The notes under the pieces were generated by a model. The model did no database searches and was not told the origin of the DNA. It saw only the letters and a list, made by a program, of their open reading frames with translations. Both the position numbers and the translations under genes were made by a program. Below are positions 32,321 through 40,856 of a stretch of DNA of 64,000 nucleotides, one piece after another (positions within the stretch are counted from its first letter, which is position 1; every line of letters begins with the position of its first letter). The stretch is from Desulfofalx alkaliphila DSM 12257 (GTDB lineage: Bacteria > Bacillota > Desulfotomaculia > Desulfotomaculales > Desulfohalotomaculaceae), in assembly GCF_000711975.1 (NCBI RefSeq), contig NZ_JONT01000001.1:62001-126000 (forward strand), written 5' to 3'.

Positions 32321-33004
32321 ATGCAATATCTAACACTGAAAGAACTGCCGGCTGAGCTGCGCCCCAGGGAGCGCCTGCTGGCCAACGGCGCTGCTTCTCT
32401 TTCTGACGCTGAATTGCTGGCCATTCTGCTGCGCACCGGCACTAAACAGCTATCGGCTGTGGATCTGGCCGAGATGTTATTGGTTAAGACCAGGGGTTTA
32501 CCGGGCTTATTGGATGCTACGGTGGAGGAATTGTCCTGCGTAAAAGGAATTGGCCCGGTAAAGGCGGTGCAAGTAAAGGCGGCCTTAGAGCTAGGGCGCA
32601 GACTGACCTTATCACCCAGCGCTCAAAGGGCTACCGTAAACAGCCCCGACGATGCTGCGGCCTTGGTAATGGACGGTATGCGTTATTTGGATCGCGAACA
32701 CTTTTGTGCTTTATTGTTAAATACTAAAAACCATGTACTGTCTAAAGAAACTATCAGTGTGGGCACCCTAAATTCTTCCATGGTGCATCCCAGGGAACTG
32801 TTTAAAATAGCCATTAAAAAAAGTGCTGCCGGGGTAATATTGGTACACAATCACCCCAGTGGAGACCCCACCCCCAGCAGTGATGATATTAGCATTACCA
32901 GACGGCTAATAGAAAGTGGCGAAATTTTAGGAATATCAGTCTTAGACCATCTGATAATTGGGGATAATAAATTTGTCAGTTTAAAAGCCAAAGGCTTAAT
33001 ATAA
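32321..33004 (+). CDS. radC: RadC family JAB-domain protein
   Basis: A 227-residue protein with an N-terminal helix-hairpin-helix region (ELSCVKGIGPVKAVQVKAALELG) and a JAB/MPN+ metalloprotease-like domain with HNHPSGDPTPSSDD, which supplies the zinc ligands. Once linked to DNA repair, its enzymatic role is unproven. AAGGAGT precedes ATG-32321. It is 26 nt before mreB as in Bacillus. Confidence 0.95.
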   Translation: MQYLTLKELPAELRPRERLLANGAASLSDAELLAILLRTGTKQLSAVDLAEMLLVKTRGLPGLLDATVEELSCVKGIGPVKAVQVKAALELGRRLTLSPSAQRATVNSPDDAAALVMDGMRYLDREHFCALLLNTKNHVLSKETISVGTLNSSMVHPRELFKIAIKKSAAGVILVHNHPSGDPTPSSDDISITRRLIESGEILGISVLDHLIIGDNKFVSLKAKGLI

Positions 33005-33030
33005 GATAATAAGACGGAAGGGGCCAGAAA

Positions 33031-34062
33031 ATGCGCATCGGGCTATTTTCCAAAGATATGGGTATAGATTTAGGAACAGCTAACTCTTTGGTATATGTAA
33101 AGGGTAAGGGCATAGTGATGAGAGAACCGTCGGTGGTGGCCATTCAGAGAGAAAGCAACCAGATATTGGCTGTGGGTGAAGAGGCCAAACAGATGATTGG
33201 CCGTACCCCGGGAAATATTGTGGCCATCAGGCCCATGAAGGATGGGGTAATTGCCGATTTTGACACCACCCAAAGCATGATTAAATATTTTATTAACAAG
33301 GCATTGAGAAACCGCACCTTTTTAGTTAAACCCAGGGTGGTAATCAGCGTTCCTTCGGGGGTTACAGCGGTGGAGGAGAGGGCGGTGCGTGAGGCCGCAA
33401 TGCAGGCCGGGGCCAGGGAGGCGTACTTAATAGAAGAGCCCATGGCCGCTGCCATAGGAGCCGGTCTGCCGGTGCATGAACCCACCGGCAACATGATTGT
33501 AGATATTGGCGGGGGCACCACGGAAGTGGCTGTCATATCCTTGGGCGGTATAGTTACCAGCCGCTCCATACGTGTGGGTGGAGACGAGATGGATGATGCC
33601 ATTATCCAACATGTTAAACGCACCTATAATTTAATGATCGGTGAAAGAACGTCAGAGGAAATCAAGATCGAAGTTGGTACTGCCTATCCATTGAAAAGCC
33701 TGGAAACAATGGAGGTACGGGGGCGGGATATGGTTACCGGTCTGCCTAAAACAGTCACCATTACTTCGGAAGAGATATACAAGGCGCTGTCGGAACCGGT
33801 TGCCAGCATACTGGAAGCCATTAAGGTAACATTGGAAAAAACCCCGCCGGAATTGGCATCAGATATTATGGATCGGGGCATCATGATGGCCGGTGGCGGA
33901 TCATTGCTGCGGGGGCTGGACAGACTGATCAGTGAGCAAACAGGGATGCCTGTAAACGAGGCTGAAGAACCCTTAATTGCTGTGGCTTATGGTGCAGGAA
34001 AGGTGCTGGAAAACATAGAAATACTGCGCCGCGTACTAATACAACCCAAAAAGCTGGCGTAG
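33031..34062 (+). CDS. mreB: Rod shape-determining protein MreB
   Basis: A 343-residue actin-like cytoskeletal ATPase that positions the elongation machinery. Phosphate-1 motif [18 protein letters not shown], phosphate-2 [18 protein letters not shown] and the adenosine motif [13 protein letters not shown] are present, and the N-terminal FSKDMG supplies the membrane-contact end. GGAAGGGG precedes the ATG. It is first in mreB-mreC-mreD-mrdA. Confidence 0.98.
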   Translation: MRIGLFSKDMGIDLGTANSLVYVKGKGIVMREPSVVAIQRESNQILAVGEEAKQMIGRTPGNIVAIRPMKDGVIADFDTTQSMIKYFINKALRNRTFLVKPRVVISVPSGVTAVEERAVREAAMQAGAREAYLIEEPMAAAIGAGLPVHEPTGNMIVDIGGGTTEVAVISLGGIVTSRSIRVGGDEMDDAIIQHVKRTYNLMIGERTSEEIKIEVGTAYPLKSLETMEVRGRDMVTGLPKTVTITSEEIYKALSEPVASILEAIKVTLEKTPPELASDIMDRGIMMAGGGSLLRGLDRLISEQTGMPVNEAEEPLIAVAYGAGKVLENIEILRRVLIQPKKLA

Positions 34063-34080
34063 TAAAGGTGTGTGTGTTGA

Positions 34081-34998
34081 GTGACCCGCAATAGCTACCG
34101 AAAAATATTTTACTTAGTTATATTGGTTGTTGTGGTGCTGCTGGTGATGAGGGTTACCTCATTAAACAGGGGGCAGCTTACTCCCATTGAGGGAGCGGTA
34201 AAGGATGCCCTTTCCCCTCTGCAAACAGTAACAATGAGTATAAGCAGGGGCATTAAGGACGCCTTTTCCTTTGTGCTATCCCTGGGGAGCCAGGGGGCAG
34301 AAAATGAACGTTTACGGGAAGAGATAAGGGTTTTAGAGGGTAAATTACAGCGGCTGGAAGAGCTGCGGGTAGAAAACATAAGGCTTAAAGAAATGCTTAA
34401 CTACCAGGAGTTTAATGTTGATAACTACCGCCTCATGACCGCCGGTATTATTGGCCGTGACCCCAGCAATTGGTTTAGCACCTTTACAGTGAATAAAGGG
34501 GCTGTTGATGGAATTGCCCGGGATATGGCGGTGCTCGTTCCCGAAGGATTGGTGGGACGGGTGGTGGCCGTTTCAGAAAGAACGGCAGAGGTCTTGTTGA
34601 TTACTGACCCCCGCAGCGGCGTGGGTGCAGTGGTACAGCAAAACCGTATGCCCGGTGTGGTGGAAGGGGTTGCCAACAGTGCCGGTGTACTGAGGATGAT
34701 TCACCTGCCAAAGGATGCACCGCTGGAGGAAGGGCAAATGGTGGTCAGTTCCGGTGTGGGGGGCATTTATCCGCCGGGTATAGGCATAGGTGAAATAATA
34801 TCCGCAGAAAACGACCCGGGGGGCTTGTTTCAAATAGCATTGCTTAATCCGGCGGTGGATTTCCGCCTTTTGGAAGAAGTGTTCATAGTAATGGAAGTCT
34901 ATAATCCTGAGATATATTTGCCTTTAGACGCCAATGATTTAAACGAGGCCCTTTACGGTGATGAAGATGAAGAAGATTTAGAGGAAGAACCGGAGTAA
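34081..34998 (+). CDS. mreC: Rod shape-determining protein MreC
   Basis: A 305-residue bitopic membrane protein: membrane helix at about 9-24, a coiled coil (ENERLREEIRVLEGKLQRLEE) and a periplasmic double beta-barrel domain (GIIGRDPSNWFSTFTVNKG, LITDPRSGVGAVVQ). It links MreB to the wall synthases. The C-terminus is unusually acidic (GDEDEEDLEEEPE). Start GTG-34081 lies 18 nt after mreB. Confidence 0.95.
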   Translation: MTRNSYRKIFYLVILVVVVLLVMRVTSLNRGQLTPIEGAVKDALSPLQTVTMSISRGIKDAFSFVLSLGSQGAENERLREEIRVLEGKLQRLEELRVENIRLKEMLNYQEFNVDNYRLMTAGIIGRDPSNWFSTFTVNKGAVDGIARDMAVLVPEGLVGRVVAVSERTAEVLLITDPRSGVGAVVQQNRMPGVVEGVANSAGVLRMIHLPKDAPLEEGQMVVSSGVGGIYPPGIGIGEIISAENDPGGLFQIALLNPAVDFRLLEEVFIVMEVYNPEIYLPLDANDLNEALYGDEDEEDLEEEPE

Positions 34999-35020
34999 AA
35001 GGTTTTTGTTTGGTTTTTTT

Positions 35021-35060
35021 ATGGTCGCCTTAGTTCCGTTAGGTATCCCAGGGCGACCAT
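35021..35060 (+). other. Hairpin between mreC and mreD
   Basis: ATGGTCGCC/GGCGACCAT pair perfectly around a 22-nt loop, and a second small hairpin AAAGGCC/GGCTTT region follows. There is no T-run after it, so it probably tunes mRNA stability or spacing inside the mre operon. Confidence 0.45.
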
Positions 35061-35096
35061 GAAAGGCCTAAAGGCTTTCCGGTTCACAGAAAGGTA

Positions 35097-35606
35097 TTGA
35101 GAAAATTGCGCGGAGTACTGCTGTTTTTAATTGTTGGGGTGGCACTGATTTTACAGGCCACCGTCTTTGATTTTATCAGAATCTTAGGGGCAAAGCCCGA
35201 CCTGATTATGTTAATAGTAATATTTTATGGTTTTATTCATGGCCCGCGGGAGGGGGCCTATTTAGGCTTTTTGGCAGGGCTGTTGATGGATTTTGCAACG
35301 GGCCATTATATTGGTTTAAATGCCCTGTCTAAAATGGCAGTGGGCTACCTGGCCGGTATGGGTGAAGAGAGGCTATACCAGGAAAATACTTTCATTGCAG
35401 TATTTGTCGCCATGGCGGGAACCTTGGTTGGACAAACAATTAATTTTTTGCTATTGTTGATGGTGGGAATAAAAATTTCTGTGGGTAGCGCGCTCTTGAC
35501 GGTAATATTACCTGTGACCTTCTACAATGGGCTGCTTACCCCGTTTTTGTACGGTTTGTTTTACCGTTCCAATACCCGTGGTCTGTTAAAAACACCGGAT
35601 TTATAG
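35097..35606 (+). CDS. mreD: Rod shape-determining protein MreD
   Basis: A 169-residue protein with five or six membrane helices and the MreD family feel (KPDLIMLIVIFYGFIHGPREGAYLGFLAGLLMDF in parts). It acts with MreC and RodA/PBP2 in side-wall growth. Start TTG-35097 has only a short AAAGG before it, so translation may be weak or coupled. 13 nt separate it from mrdA. Confidence 0.92.
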   Translation: MRKLRGVLLFLIVGVALILQATVFDFIRILGAKPDLIMLIVIFYGFIHGPREGAYLGFLAGLLMDFATGHYIGLNALSKMAVGYLAGMGEERLYQENTFIAVFVAMAGTLVGQTINFLLLLMVGIKISVGSALLTVILPVTFYNGLLTPFLYGLFYRSNTRGLLKTPDL

Positions 35607-35619
35607 AAAGGGTAAAGCA

Positions 35620-37581
35620 ATGGAGCGCAAGGTAATTAAACAAAAGACCAAGGTGTTTACCGCTATTGTGGTAGCAGTTTTTTTAATATTAGCAGGAAGG
35701 TTGGCCTACCTTCAATTTTTTCATGTGGACAAATACCAAACTTTGGCCCAACAAAATCATATGCGGCTAATTCACATCCCGGCACCCAGGGGGGAAATGC
35801 TGGCCCGGGACGGCCAAACAAAAATTGTCAGCAACCAGCCGGTCTATACCGTATCGCTGGTTTATTTGGGTTTAAAAAATATCGGTTTGGTGGTAGAGCG
35901 GCTGGCTGAAATACTGGACATGAGTCCGGATGAAATACATGAAAAATTAGAAGCTCAGAAACTGCGCCTATACCAGCCGGTGCGGATTGTTTCTAACGTG
36001 CCGTTAGAAACGGTATTAGAAATTGAACAGCATCGTCTGGAACTACCCGGTGTGGTAATTGATGTTGAACCGGTACGTTCGTACCCCCAGGGCAGCATTG
36101 CATCTCATTTGACGGGCTATGTTCAGGAGATTAACGAAGAACAACTGAAAGAAAACGAAGAAAAGGGCTACCGGCTGGGGGATATGTACGGCCAGACAGG
36201 GCTGGAATATATGTATGAGGAATATCTGCGGGGAACACCGGGTGCCCGACAGGTAGAGGTAGATGCCATGGCCCGTCCGGTACGTGATTTGGGCATATCA
36301 CAGCCGGTACCCGGCAACAACCTGATACTTACCATTGACCATAAGGTGCAGCAGGCGGCGGAAAGGGCCTTAGAGGCTCAAATTGAAACTTTACAGCAGC
36401 AGTACCCCGACGCCCATGCCGGGGCGGTGGTGGTGCTGGATGTACATACCGGTGGGGTGATTGCCATGGCCAGCTATCCCACCTACGACCCCACTGTATT
36501 TGCCCAGCGACTTACCGAGGATATGCTGGCGGAGCTTTACGACCCGGTGGCCCAACGCTTTAATAACCGGGCATTAATTGCCTACCCACCCGGTTCTACC
36601 TACAAAATGGCGGTAATTGCTGCAGGCCTTGAGACCGGGGTTATTCAACCGGATACCAAGGTGTTTGATCCCGGTTATAAAATTGTGGACGGTGAGTCAT
36701 ATAGGTGCTGGCTGCATGGGGGCCATGGAAACGTGGACGCCATTAAGTCTTTAAAGGTTTCCTGCAACACCTACTATTATCACTTCGGGCTGGAGATGGG
36801 CCACCAAGCCATGGCGGAGTATGCTGCCCAACTTGGCTTGGGTACCGTGCTCGGAATTGATTTGCCGGGCGAACAGCGCGGGGTTTTACCTACCCCTGAA
36901 AATAAGTACCGCTTGTTTAAACAATATTTGACGGCAGAAAAACAGCAGCTTTTGGACGAGATAGAAGAGAGGTACGATGCATTGATGGCCGCTGCTGCCA
37001 CTGAGGAGGAGCGGCGTCGTTTGAGAAGTCAACTGCGAAATGAGCGTTTGGGTATTCATTGGGAGCTGGAATGGCATAATTACGATACCGTTATTTCTTC
37101 CATCGGTCAGGGTATCAGCAAATATACGCCCCTACAGTTGGCTGCATTTACAGCCACCATAGCCAATGGGGGTACCTTGTACAAGCCGCACCTGGTAAAA
37201 GAAATCGTTGACCACAAAAGGCGCAGCGTAAAAAAATTTTCACCGGAGGTAATTAGAAGGGTAGATATATCCCCTGAAAATTTAGCCATAATCCGAGAGG
37301 GTATGGCTCAAGTGACGCAAGCGGGGGGAACGGCGCCGCTCTTTAACGATATACCGGTGCCGGTGGCGGCAAAAACCGGTACCGCCGAGGTACAGGGGCG
37401 AGATAACCACGGTTTAATGGTAGCCTATGCCCCGGCAGATAATCCTCAAATAGCAGTTGCTGCGGTAATTGAACATGCGGGCAGAGGCGGCGGCGGAGCC
37501 GGCCCGGTGGTACACGACGTCTTGGCTGCCTACTTTGGCGGTAAGCCCATGGAAGGACAATTGCTGTATACGCCGGATTAA
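35620..37581 (+). CDS. mrdA: Penicillin-binding protein 2 (elongation transpeptidase)
   Basis: A 653-residue class B PBP that cross-links peptidoglycan during elongation. N-terminal membrane helix (about 12-29), dimerisation/pedestal domain (VRSYPQGSIASHLTGYV), and transpeptidase domain with SxxK as S326-T-Y-K329, SCN as the SxN motif, and KTG near residue 585 (AAKTGTAEV). GGGTAAAGC precedes the ATG. It pairs functionally with RodA encoded at 39,461. A strong terminator follows. Confidence 0.97.
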   Translation: MERKVIKQKTKVFTAIVVAVFLILAGRLAYLQFFHVDKYQTLAQQNHMRLIHIPAPRGEMLARDGQTKIVSNQPVYTVSLVYLGLKNIGLVVERLAEILDMSPDEIHEKLEAQKLRLYQPVRIVSNVPLETVLEIEQHRLELPGVVIDVEPVRSYPQGSIASHLTGYVQEINEEQLKENEEKGYRLGDMYGQTGLEYMYEEYLRGTPGARQVEVDAMARPVRDLGISQPVPGNNLILTIDHKVQQAAERALEAQIETLQQQYPDAHAGAVVVLDVHTGGVIAMASYPTYDPTVFAQRLTEDMLAELYDPVAQRFNNRALIAYPPGSTYKMAVIAAGLETGVIQPDTKVFDPGYKIVDGESYRCWLHGGHGNVDAIKSLKVSCNTYYYHFGLEMGHQAMAEYAAQLGLGTVLGIDLPGEQRGVLPTPENKYRLFKQYLTAEKQQLLDEIEERYDALMAAAATEEERRRLRSQLRNERLGIHWELEWHNYDTVISSIGQGISKYTPLQLAAFTATIANGGTLYKPHLVKEIVDHKRRSVKKFSPEVIRRVDISPENLAIIREGMAQVTQAGGTAPLFNDIPVPVAAKTGTAEVQGRDNHGLMVAYAPADNPQIAVAAVIEHAGRGGGGAGPVVHDVLAAYFGGKPMEGQLLYTPD

Positions 37582-37614
37582 GCAGTATATTGTCTAAATA
37601 ATACAGATAAACAA

Positions 37615-37645
37615 AAATAACGGGCTAAAAAACCCCGTTATTTTT
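37615..37645 (+). terminator. Rho-independent terminator after mrdA
   Basis: AAATAACGGG/CCCGTTATTTT stem followed by T-rich sequence. Confidence 0.85.
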
Positions 37646-37721
37646 AATTTCCATTAGAAGGAATTGGTTTATAGTGTGTAGAAATGTATATTTAGTCAAG
37701 AAAACAGGAGGTCGTGGAAAT

Positions 37722-38141
37722 TTGTACCGGGATAGTGATAGCCAAAATAAGGCTGGCTCCAAAGCCGCTGCAAAGGACTTAGATAATATTTTTGACGAAA
37801 ACACCATCCTGGTGCAGCGCACGCTGCGTTCGGGTCAAAATATTTCTTATGACGGAAACATTGTAATTCTGGGGGATGTCAACCCTGGGGCTGAGGTTGT
37901 TGCAACCGGCGATGTTATCGTTATGGGTTCATTACGTGGTGTTGTTCACGCCGGGGCCACAGGGGATACCAAATCGGTGGTGGTGGCATTAAAACTCTTA
38001 CCCACCCAATTGCGCATTGCAAACCATATCACCCGAGCTCCTGACGGTGAAACAAGCCCCGGCCTAGATGCCGAAATGGCCAGTTTGAAAGACGGTGTTG
38101 TTACCATTGAAGCCTTTCAGTCTGAAAGGCTTCATAAGTAG
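37722..38141 (+). CDS. minC: Septum site-determining protein MinC, C-terminal domain only
   Basis: A 139-residue protein that aligns with the C-terminal beta-helix of MinC (QRTLRSGQNISYDGNIVILGDVNPGAEVVATGDVIVMGSLRG in parts), the part that dimerises and binds MinD. The usual N-terminal domain of about 100 residues, which inhibits FtsZ assembly, is missing; only a polar 30-residue lead is present. TTG-37722 is chosen because AGGAGGT (37705-37711) precedes it; even from GTG-37674 there is no room for the N-domain, since the mrdA terminator lies just upstream. MinD and MinE follow in the normal order. Confidence 0.85.
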   Translation: MYRDSDSQNKAGSKAAAKDLDNIFDENTILVQRTLRSGQNISYDGNIVILGDVNPGAEVVATGDVIVMGSLRGVVHAGATGDTKSVVVALKLLPTQLRIANHITRAPDGETSPGLDAEMASLKDGVVTIEAFQSERLHK

Positions 38142-38195
38142 TAATCATAAATTTAGTGTAAATACCTGGCGGTATACGTAAGGAGGAACAGCAGT

Positions 38196-38990
38196 ATGGG
38201 CGAAGTAATTGTGGTAACCTCCGGTAAGGGAGGGGTGGGCAAAACCACCACCACTGCCAATATCGGAACCGGCCTGGCAATCCAAGGCCACAAAGTAGTA
38301 TTGGTGGATGCTGACATCGGTTTAAGAAATCTTGATGTAGTATTGGGCTTAGAAAACCGCATAGTTTACGATATTGTCGATGTGGCCCATGGTAATTGCC
38401 GTTTGCGTCAAGCAATAATCAAAGACAAACGTTTAGAGGGACTGCACCTGTTGCCGGCGGCCCAAACCAAAGATAAAACTGCCATAACAACGGATCAAAT
38501 GCGTAAACTTTGCGAAGATTTAAAAAAGGAATTTGAATACGTAATTATTGATTGCCCGGCGGGCATTGAGCAGGGTTTTAAAAACGCCATAGTCGGTGCG
38601 GACAGATCAATAGTGGTAACCACACCGGAAGTATCGGCAGTGCGTGATGCTGACCGCATCATAGGCCTATTGGAGGCTGCCGAACTGCGGGATCCTAAAC
38701 TGGTAATTAATCGCCTGCGCTCCCGTATGGTTAAAGCCGGCGATATGATGAGTATAGATGATATGATAGAAATATTGGCCATCGATCTTTTAGGGGTGGT
38801 ACCCGAGGATGATCAGGTAGTAATTAGCACCAACAAGGGTGAGCCGGTGGTAAGGGACGAAAAATCTCTTTCGGGGCAGGCATATCGCAATATCACCAGG
38901 AGAATAAAGGGTGAAGATGTACCACTGATGAACCTGGAAGATAACGGCGGATTTTTCGGCGTACTGCGTCGCATGATTGGCCTAAAGTAA
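38196..38990 (+). CDS. minD: Septum site-determining ATPase MinD
   Basis: A 264-residue membrane-cycling ATPase of the ParA/MinD family. Deviant Walker A GKGGVGKT (residues 10-17), DADIGLRNLDVVLGLENR, and DCPAGIEQGFKNA are family marks; the C-terminal amphipathic membrane helix is FFGVLRRMIG. It recruits MinC to the membrane at the poles. AAGGAGG precedes the ATG. Confidence 0.97.
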   Translation: MGEVIVVTSGKGGVGKTTTTANIGTGLAIQGHKVVLVDADIGLRNLDVVLGLENRIVYDIVDVAHGNCRLRQAIIKDKRLEGLHLLPAAQTKDKTAITTDQMRKLCEDLKKEFEYVIIDCPAGIEQGFKNAIVGADRSIVVTTPEVSAVRDADRIIGLLEAAELRDPKLVINRLRSRMVKAGDMMSIDDMIEILAIDLLGVVPEDDQVVISTNKGEPVVRDEKSLSGQAYRNITRRIKGEDVPLMNLEDNGGFFGVLRRMIGLK

Positions 38991-39002
38991 GGGGGGGTAA
39001 AG

Positions 39003-39296
39003 GTGTTAGACTTTTTAAGCCGTGTATTTGGTAGAGATACCGGTGCCAGTAAAAATGTTGCCAAAGAGAGATTGCGCTTGGTACTGGTACACGATCGGGC
39101 TAACGTTTCCCCTGAACTACTTAACTCCTTAAAGGTAGACTTAATTGGAGTTATTTCAAAGTACATGGAAATTGATGAAAAATCATTAGAAGTCAGTTTA
39201 GACAGCAGCGACAATCAGGTGGCGCTGGTGGCTAATATTCCGGTAAAAAGAATGAAACGTGTCGGTAATAGGCCAGGGGCAAGCAGAAGTAACTAG
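39003..39296 (+). CDS. minE: Cell division topological specificity factor MinE
   Basis: A 97-residue MinE. The N-terminal membrane/MinD-binding part (MLDFLSRVFG, KNVAKERLRLVLVHDRANVSPE in parts) and a C-terminal dimerisation part (IDEKSLEVSLDSSDNQVALVANIPV in parts) are intact. MinE drives pole-to-pole oscillation, so this organism uses the MinE type of site selection and not only DivIVA/MinJ. Start GTG-39003 follows GGGGGGG. Confidence 0.95.
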   Translation: MLDFLSRVFGRDTGASKNVAKERLRLVLVHDRANVSPELLNSLKVDLIGVISKYMEIDEKSLEVSLDSSDNQVALVANIPVKRMKRVGNRPGASRSN

Positions 39297-39327
39297 GGGC
39301 TCATAAATTGAGCCCCTCATTGTTTTT
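39295..39327 (+). terminator. Rho-independent terminator after minE
   Basis: AGGGGCTCA/TGAGCCCCT stem with a 5-nt loop and a T-rich tail. Confidence 0.88.
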
Positions 39328-39413
39328 TGCCTACTGATATAGTAATATAAATGCCGAAGGCCGGTGAAAAAATAGCTTTAACACACTGCCCAAAGATAGG
39401 TTTTTACAGCGGT

Positions 39414-39442
39414 CCGGTTAAGTTGCCTATGCCACCGGGCAT
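39414..39442 (+). promoter_or_regulatory. Leader with two mutually exclusive short hairpins ahead of rodA
   Basis: CCGGT (39414-39418) can pair with ACCGG (39434-39438), or ATGCC (39429-39433) with GGCAT (39438-39442); the two share bases. The position is about 20 nt before the rodA start, so the choice could affect its translation. No known riboswitch class is supported. Confidence 0.3.
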
Positions 39443-39460
39443 GCTGGTTAGGAGGAAAAA

Positions 39461-40642
39461 ATGATATCTCGTAGGGTGCTACGAAGACTTGACTATATAC
39501 TGCTCACCACTGTATTGCTGGTTATTGCATTGAGCCTAATCACCATAGCCAGCGCCACCCATGTCACCACCCCGGTGCACATGGGCGAAGAAGGTCGCTT
39601 TTTCTTAGGGGTAATTAACCTCAACGCCATGGGTTTTGTTATAAAACAACTGATTGCCCTGGTCTTGGGCCTGGTGCTGATGACCATTGTCATATCTATA
39701 AACTATGAGGATTGGGCCAAATATACCAGGATCTTGTATATTATTAACTTACTCATGCTTCTTTCAGTTATGTTTTTAGGTTTTACTGCCCTGGGGGCGC
39801 AGCGCTGGATTCCCATCGGGCCCTTTGCTTTTCAGCCCTCGGAATTTGCTAAAATAATAATCATCATTACCTTTGCCCACTTTTTATCCCAGCGGGAAGG
39901 CAAATTAAATACCATAACCGATTTAATACCGGCCTTTGCCTTTGTCGCCCTTCCCATGCTTTTGATTTTATTGCAGCCCGATTTAGGCACCTCTTTGATT
40001 TTTATTGCCATCATGTTTGGCATGTTATTTATGGCCGGGGCCAATGCCAAACTGTTGGCCGGACTTATCGGCGGTGGCGCTGCCGTAGGAATTGGCTGGC
40101 TGTATGCCTTTATGAAGTTCCCGGGAAAAGTGTGGTTACCACTGCAGGATTACCAGGTAAACAGGCTGACCATTTTTGTTGATCCCTTTCGGGACCCCTT
40201 GGGTCACGGTTATCATATCATTCAATCCCAAATAGCCATTGGTTCCGGCGGCATTTTTGGCAAAGGAATTTTTAACGGCAGCCAAAACCAGCTAAACTTT
40301 CTGCCTGAGCAGCATACCGACTTTATTTTTTCGGTGGTGGGTGAAGAGATGGGCTTCATAGGCACCACGCTGCTGCTGACCTTGTTTTTTATTATAGTTT
40401 ACCGGGGCATATACATCGGCTCCAGGGCCAAGGACACCTTTGGCATGCTGCTGTGCTTTGGAGTGGTTTCAATGCTGGTCTTTCACGTGCTGGTAAATGT
40501 GGGCATGACCATTGGCATTATGCCTGTAACCGGTGTGCCGCTGCCGCTGTTCAGTTACGGAGGCAGTTCACTTTTGGCCAATTTGATAGCCATTGGCATA
40601 CTGCAAAACGTCTACTGCCGAAGAAAGAAGTTAATATTTTAA
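39461..40642 (+). CDS. rodA: RodA-type peptidoglycan glycosyltransferase (SEDS family)
   Basis: A 393-residue polytopic protein with about ten membrane helices. SEDS marks are GAQRWIPIGPFAFQPSEFAK, the conserved Asp region in QVNRLTIFVDPFRDPLGHGYH in parts, QNQLNFLPEQHTDFIFSVVGEE in parts, and TGVPLPLFSYGGSS. It polymerises lipid II together with PBP2 (mrdA, 35,620) during elongation; RodA is more likely than FtsW or SpoVE from context. AGGAGG precedes the ATG. Confidence 0.93.
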   Translation: MISRRVLRRLDYILLTTVLLVIALSLITIASATHVTTPVHMGEEGRFFLGVINLNAMGFVIKQLIALVLGLVLMTIVISINYEDWAKYTRILYIINLLMLLSVMFLGFTALGAQRWIPIGPFAFQPSEFAKIIIIITFAHFLSQREGKLNTITDLIPAFAFVALPMLLILLQPDLGTSLIFIAIMFGMLFMAGANAKLLAGLIGGGAAVGIGWLYAFMKFPGKVWLPLQDYQVNRLTIFVDPFRDPLGHGYHIIQSQIAIGSGGIFGKGIFNGSQNQLNFLPEQHTDFIFSVVGEEMGFIGTTLLLTLFFIIVYRGIYIGSRAKDTFGMLLCFGVVSMLVFHVLVNVGMTIGIMPVTGVPLPLFSYGGSSLLANLIAIGILQNVYCRRKKLIF

Positions 40643-40644
40643 TT

Positions 40645-40680
40645 AAAACCGCGCCTTGCTCTTTACGGCGCGGTTTTTTA
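40645..40680 (+). terminator. Rho-independent terminator after rodA
   Basis: AAAACCGCGCC/GGCGCGGTTTT stem with an 11-nt loop and a T-run. Confidence 0.93.
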
Positions 40681-40740
40681 TACCGTCCATGCCTTCAGTT
40701 GCATCTAATACTATTTTTTAAATTCAGCCATCTTGGGCAG

Positions 40741-40768
40741 TCATATTTGCCTTTATACCTCATATATT
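40741..40768 (+). promoter_or_regulatory. Candidate sigma-E promoter of spoIVFA-spoIVFB
   Basis: TCATATT (fits KMATATT) and CATATATT (close to CATACAMT), spaced 13 nt, one less than the usual 14. The spoIVF operon is sigma-E-controlled in Bacillus, which agrees. The nearby TTGACA (40772) has no matching -10. Confidence 0.5.
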
Positions 40769-40856
40769 GTATTGACAAGCCTGTCCGGATTTATCCCTCA
40801 GCTCTGAATGAAATAAGTGAGCGGCGGAGCAATGCTTTTCCAAGGAGGTATAGAAG

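Noticed and set aside
39330-39460. Cyclic di-GMP (GEMM) riboswitch before rodA
   Set aside because: Some short stretches look similar, but the paired helices and conserved core bases of GEMM cannot be laid out on this sequence.
40772-40777. TTGACA as a sigma-A promoter for spoIVFA
   Set aside because: No -10 hexamer is found at 16-18 nt; the sigma-E-like boxes just upstream fit better.
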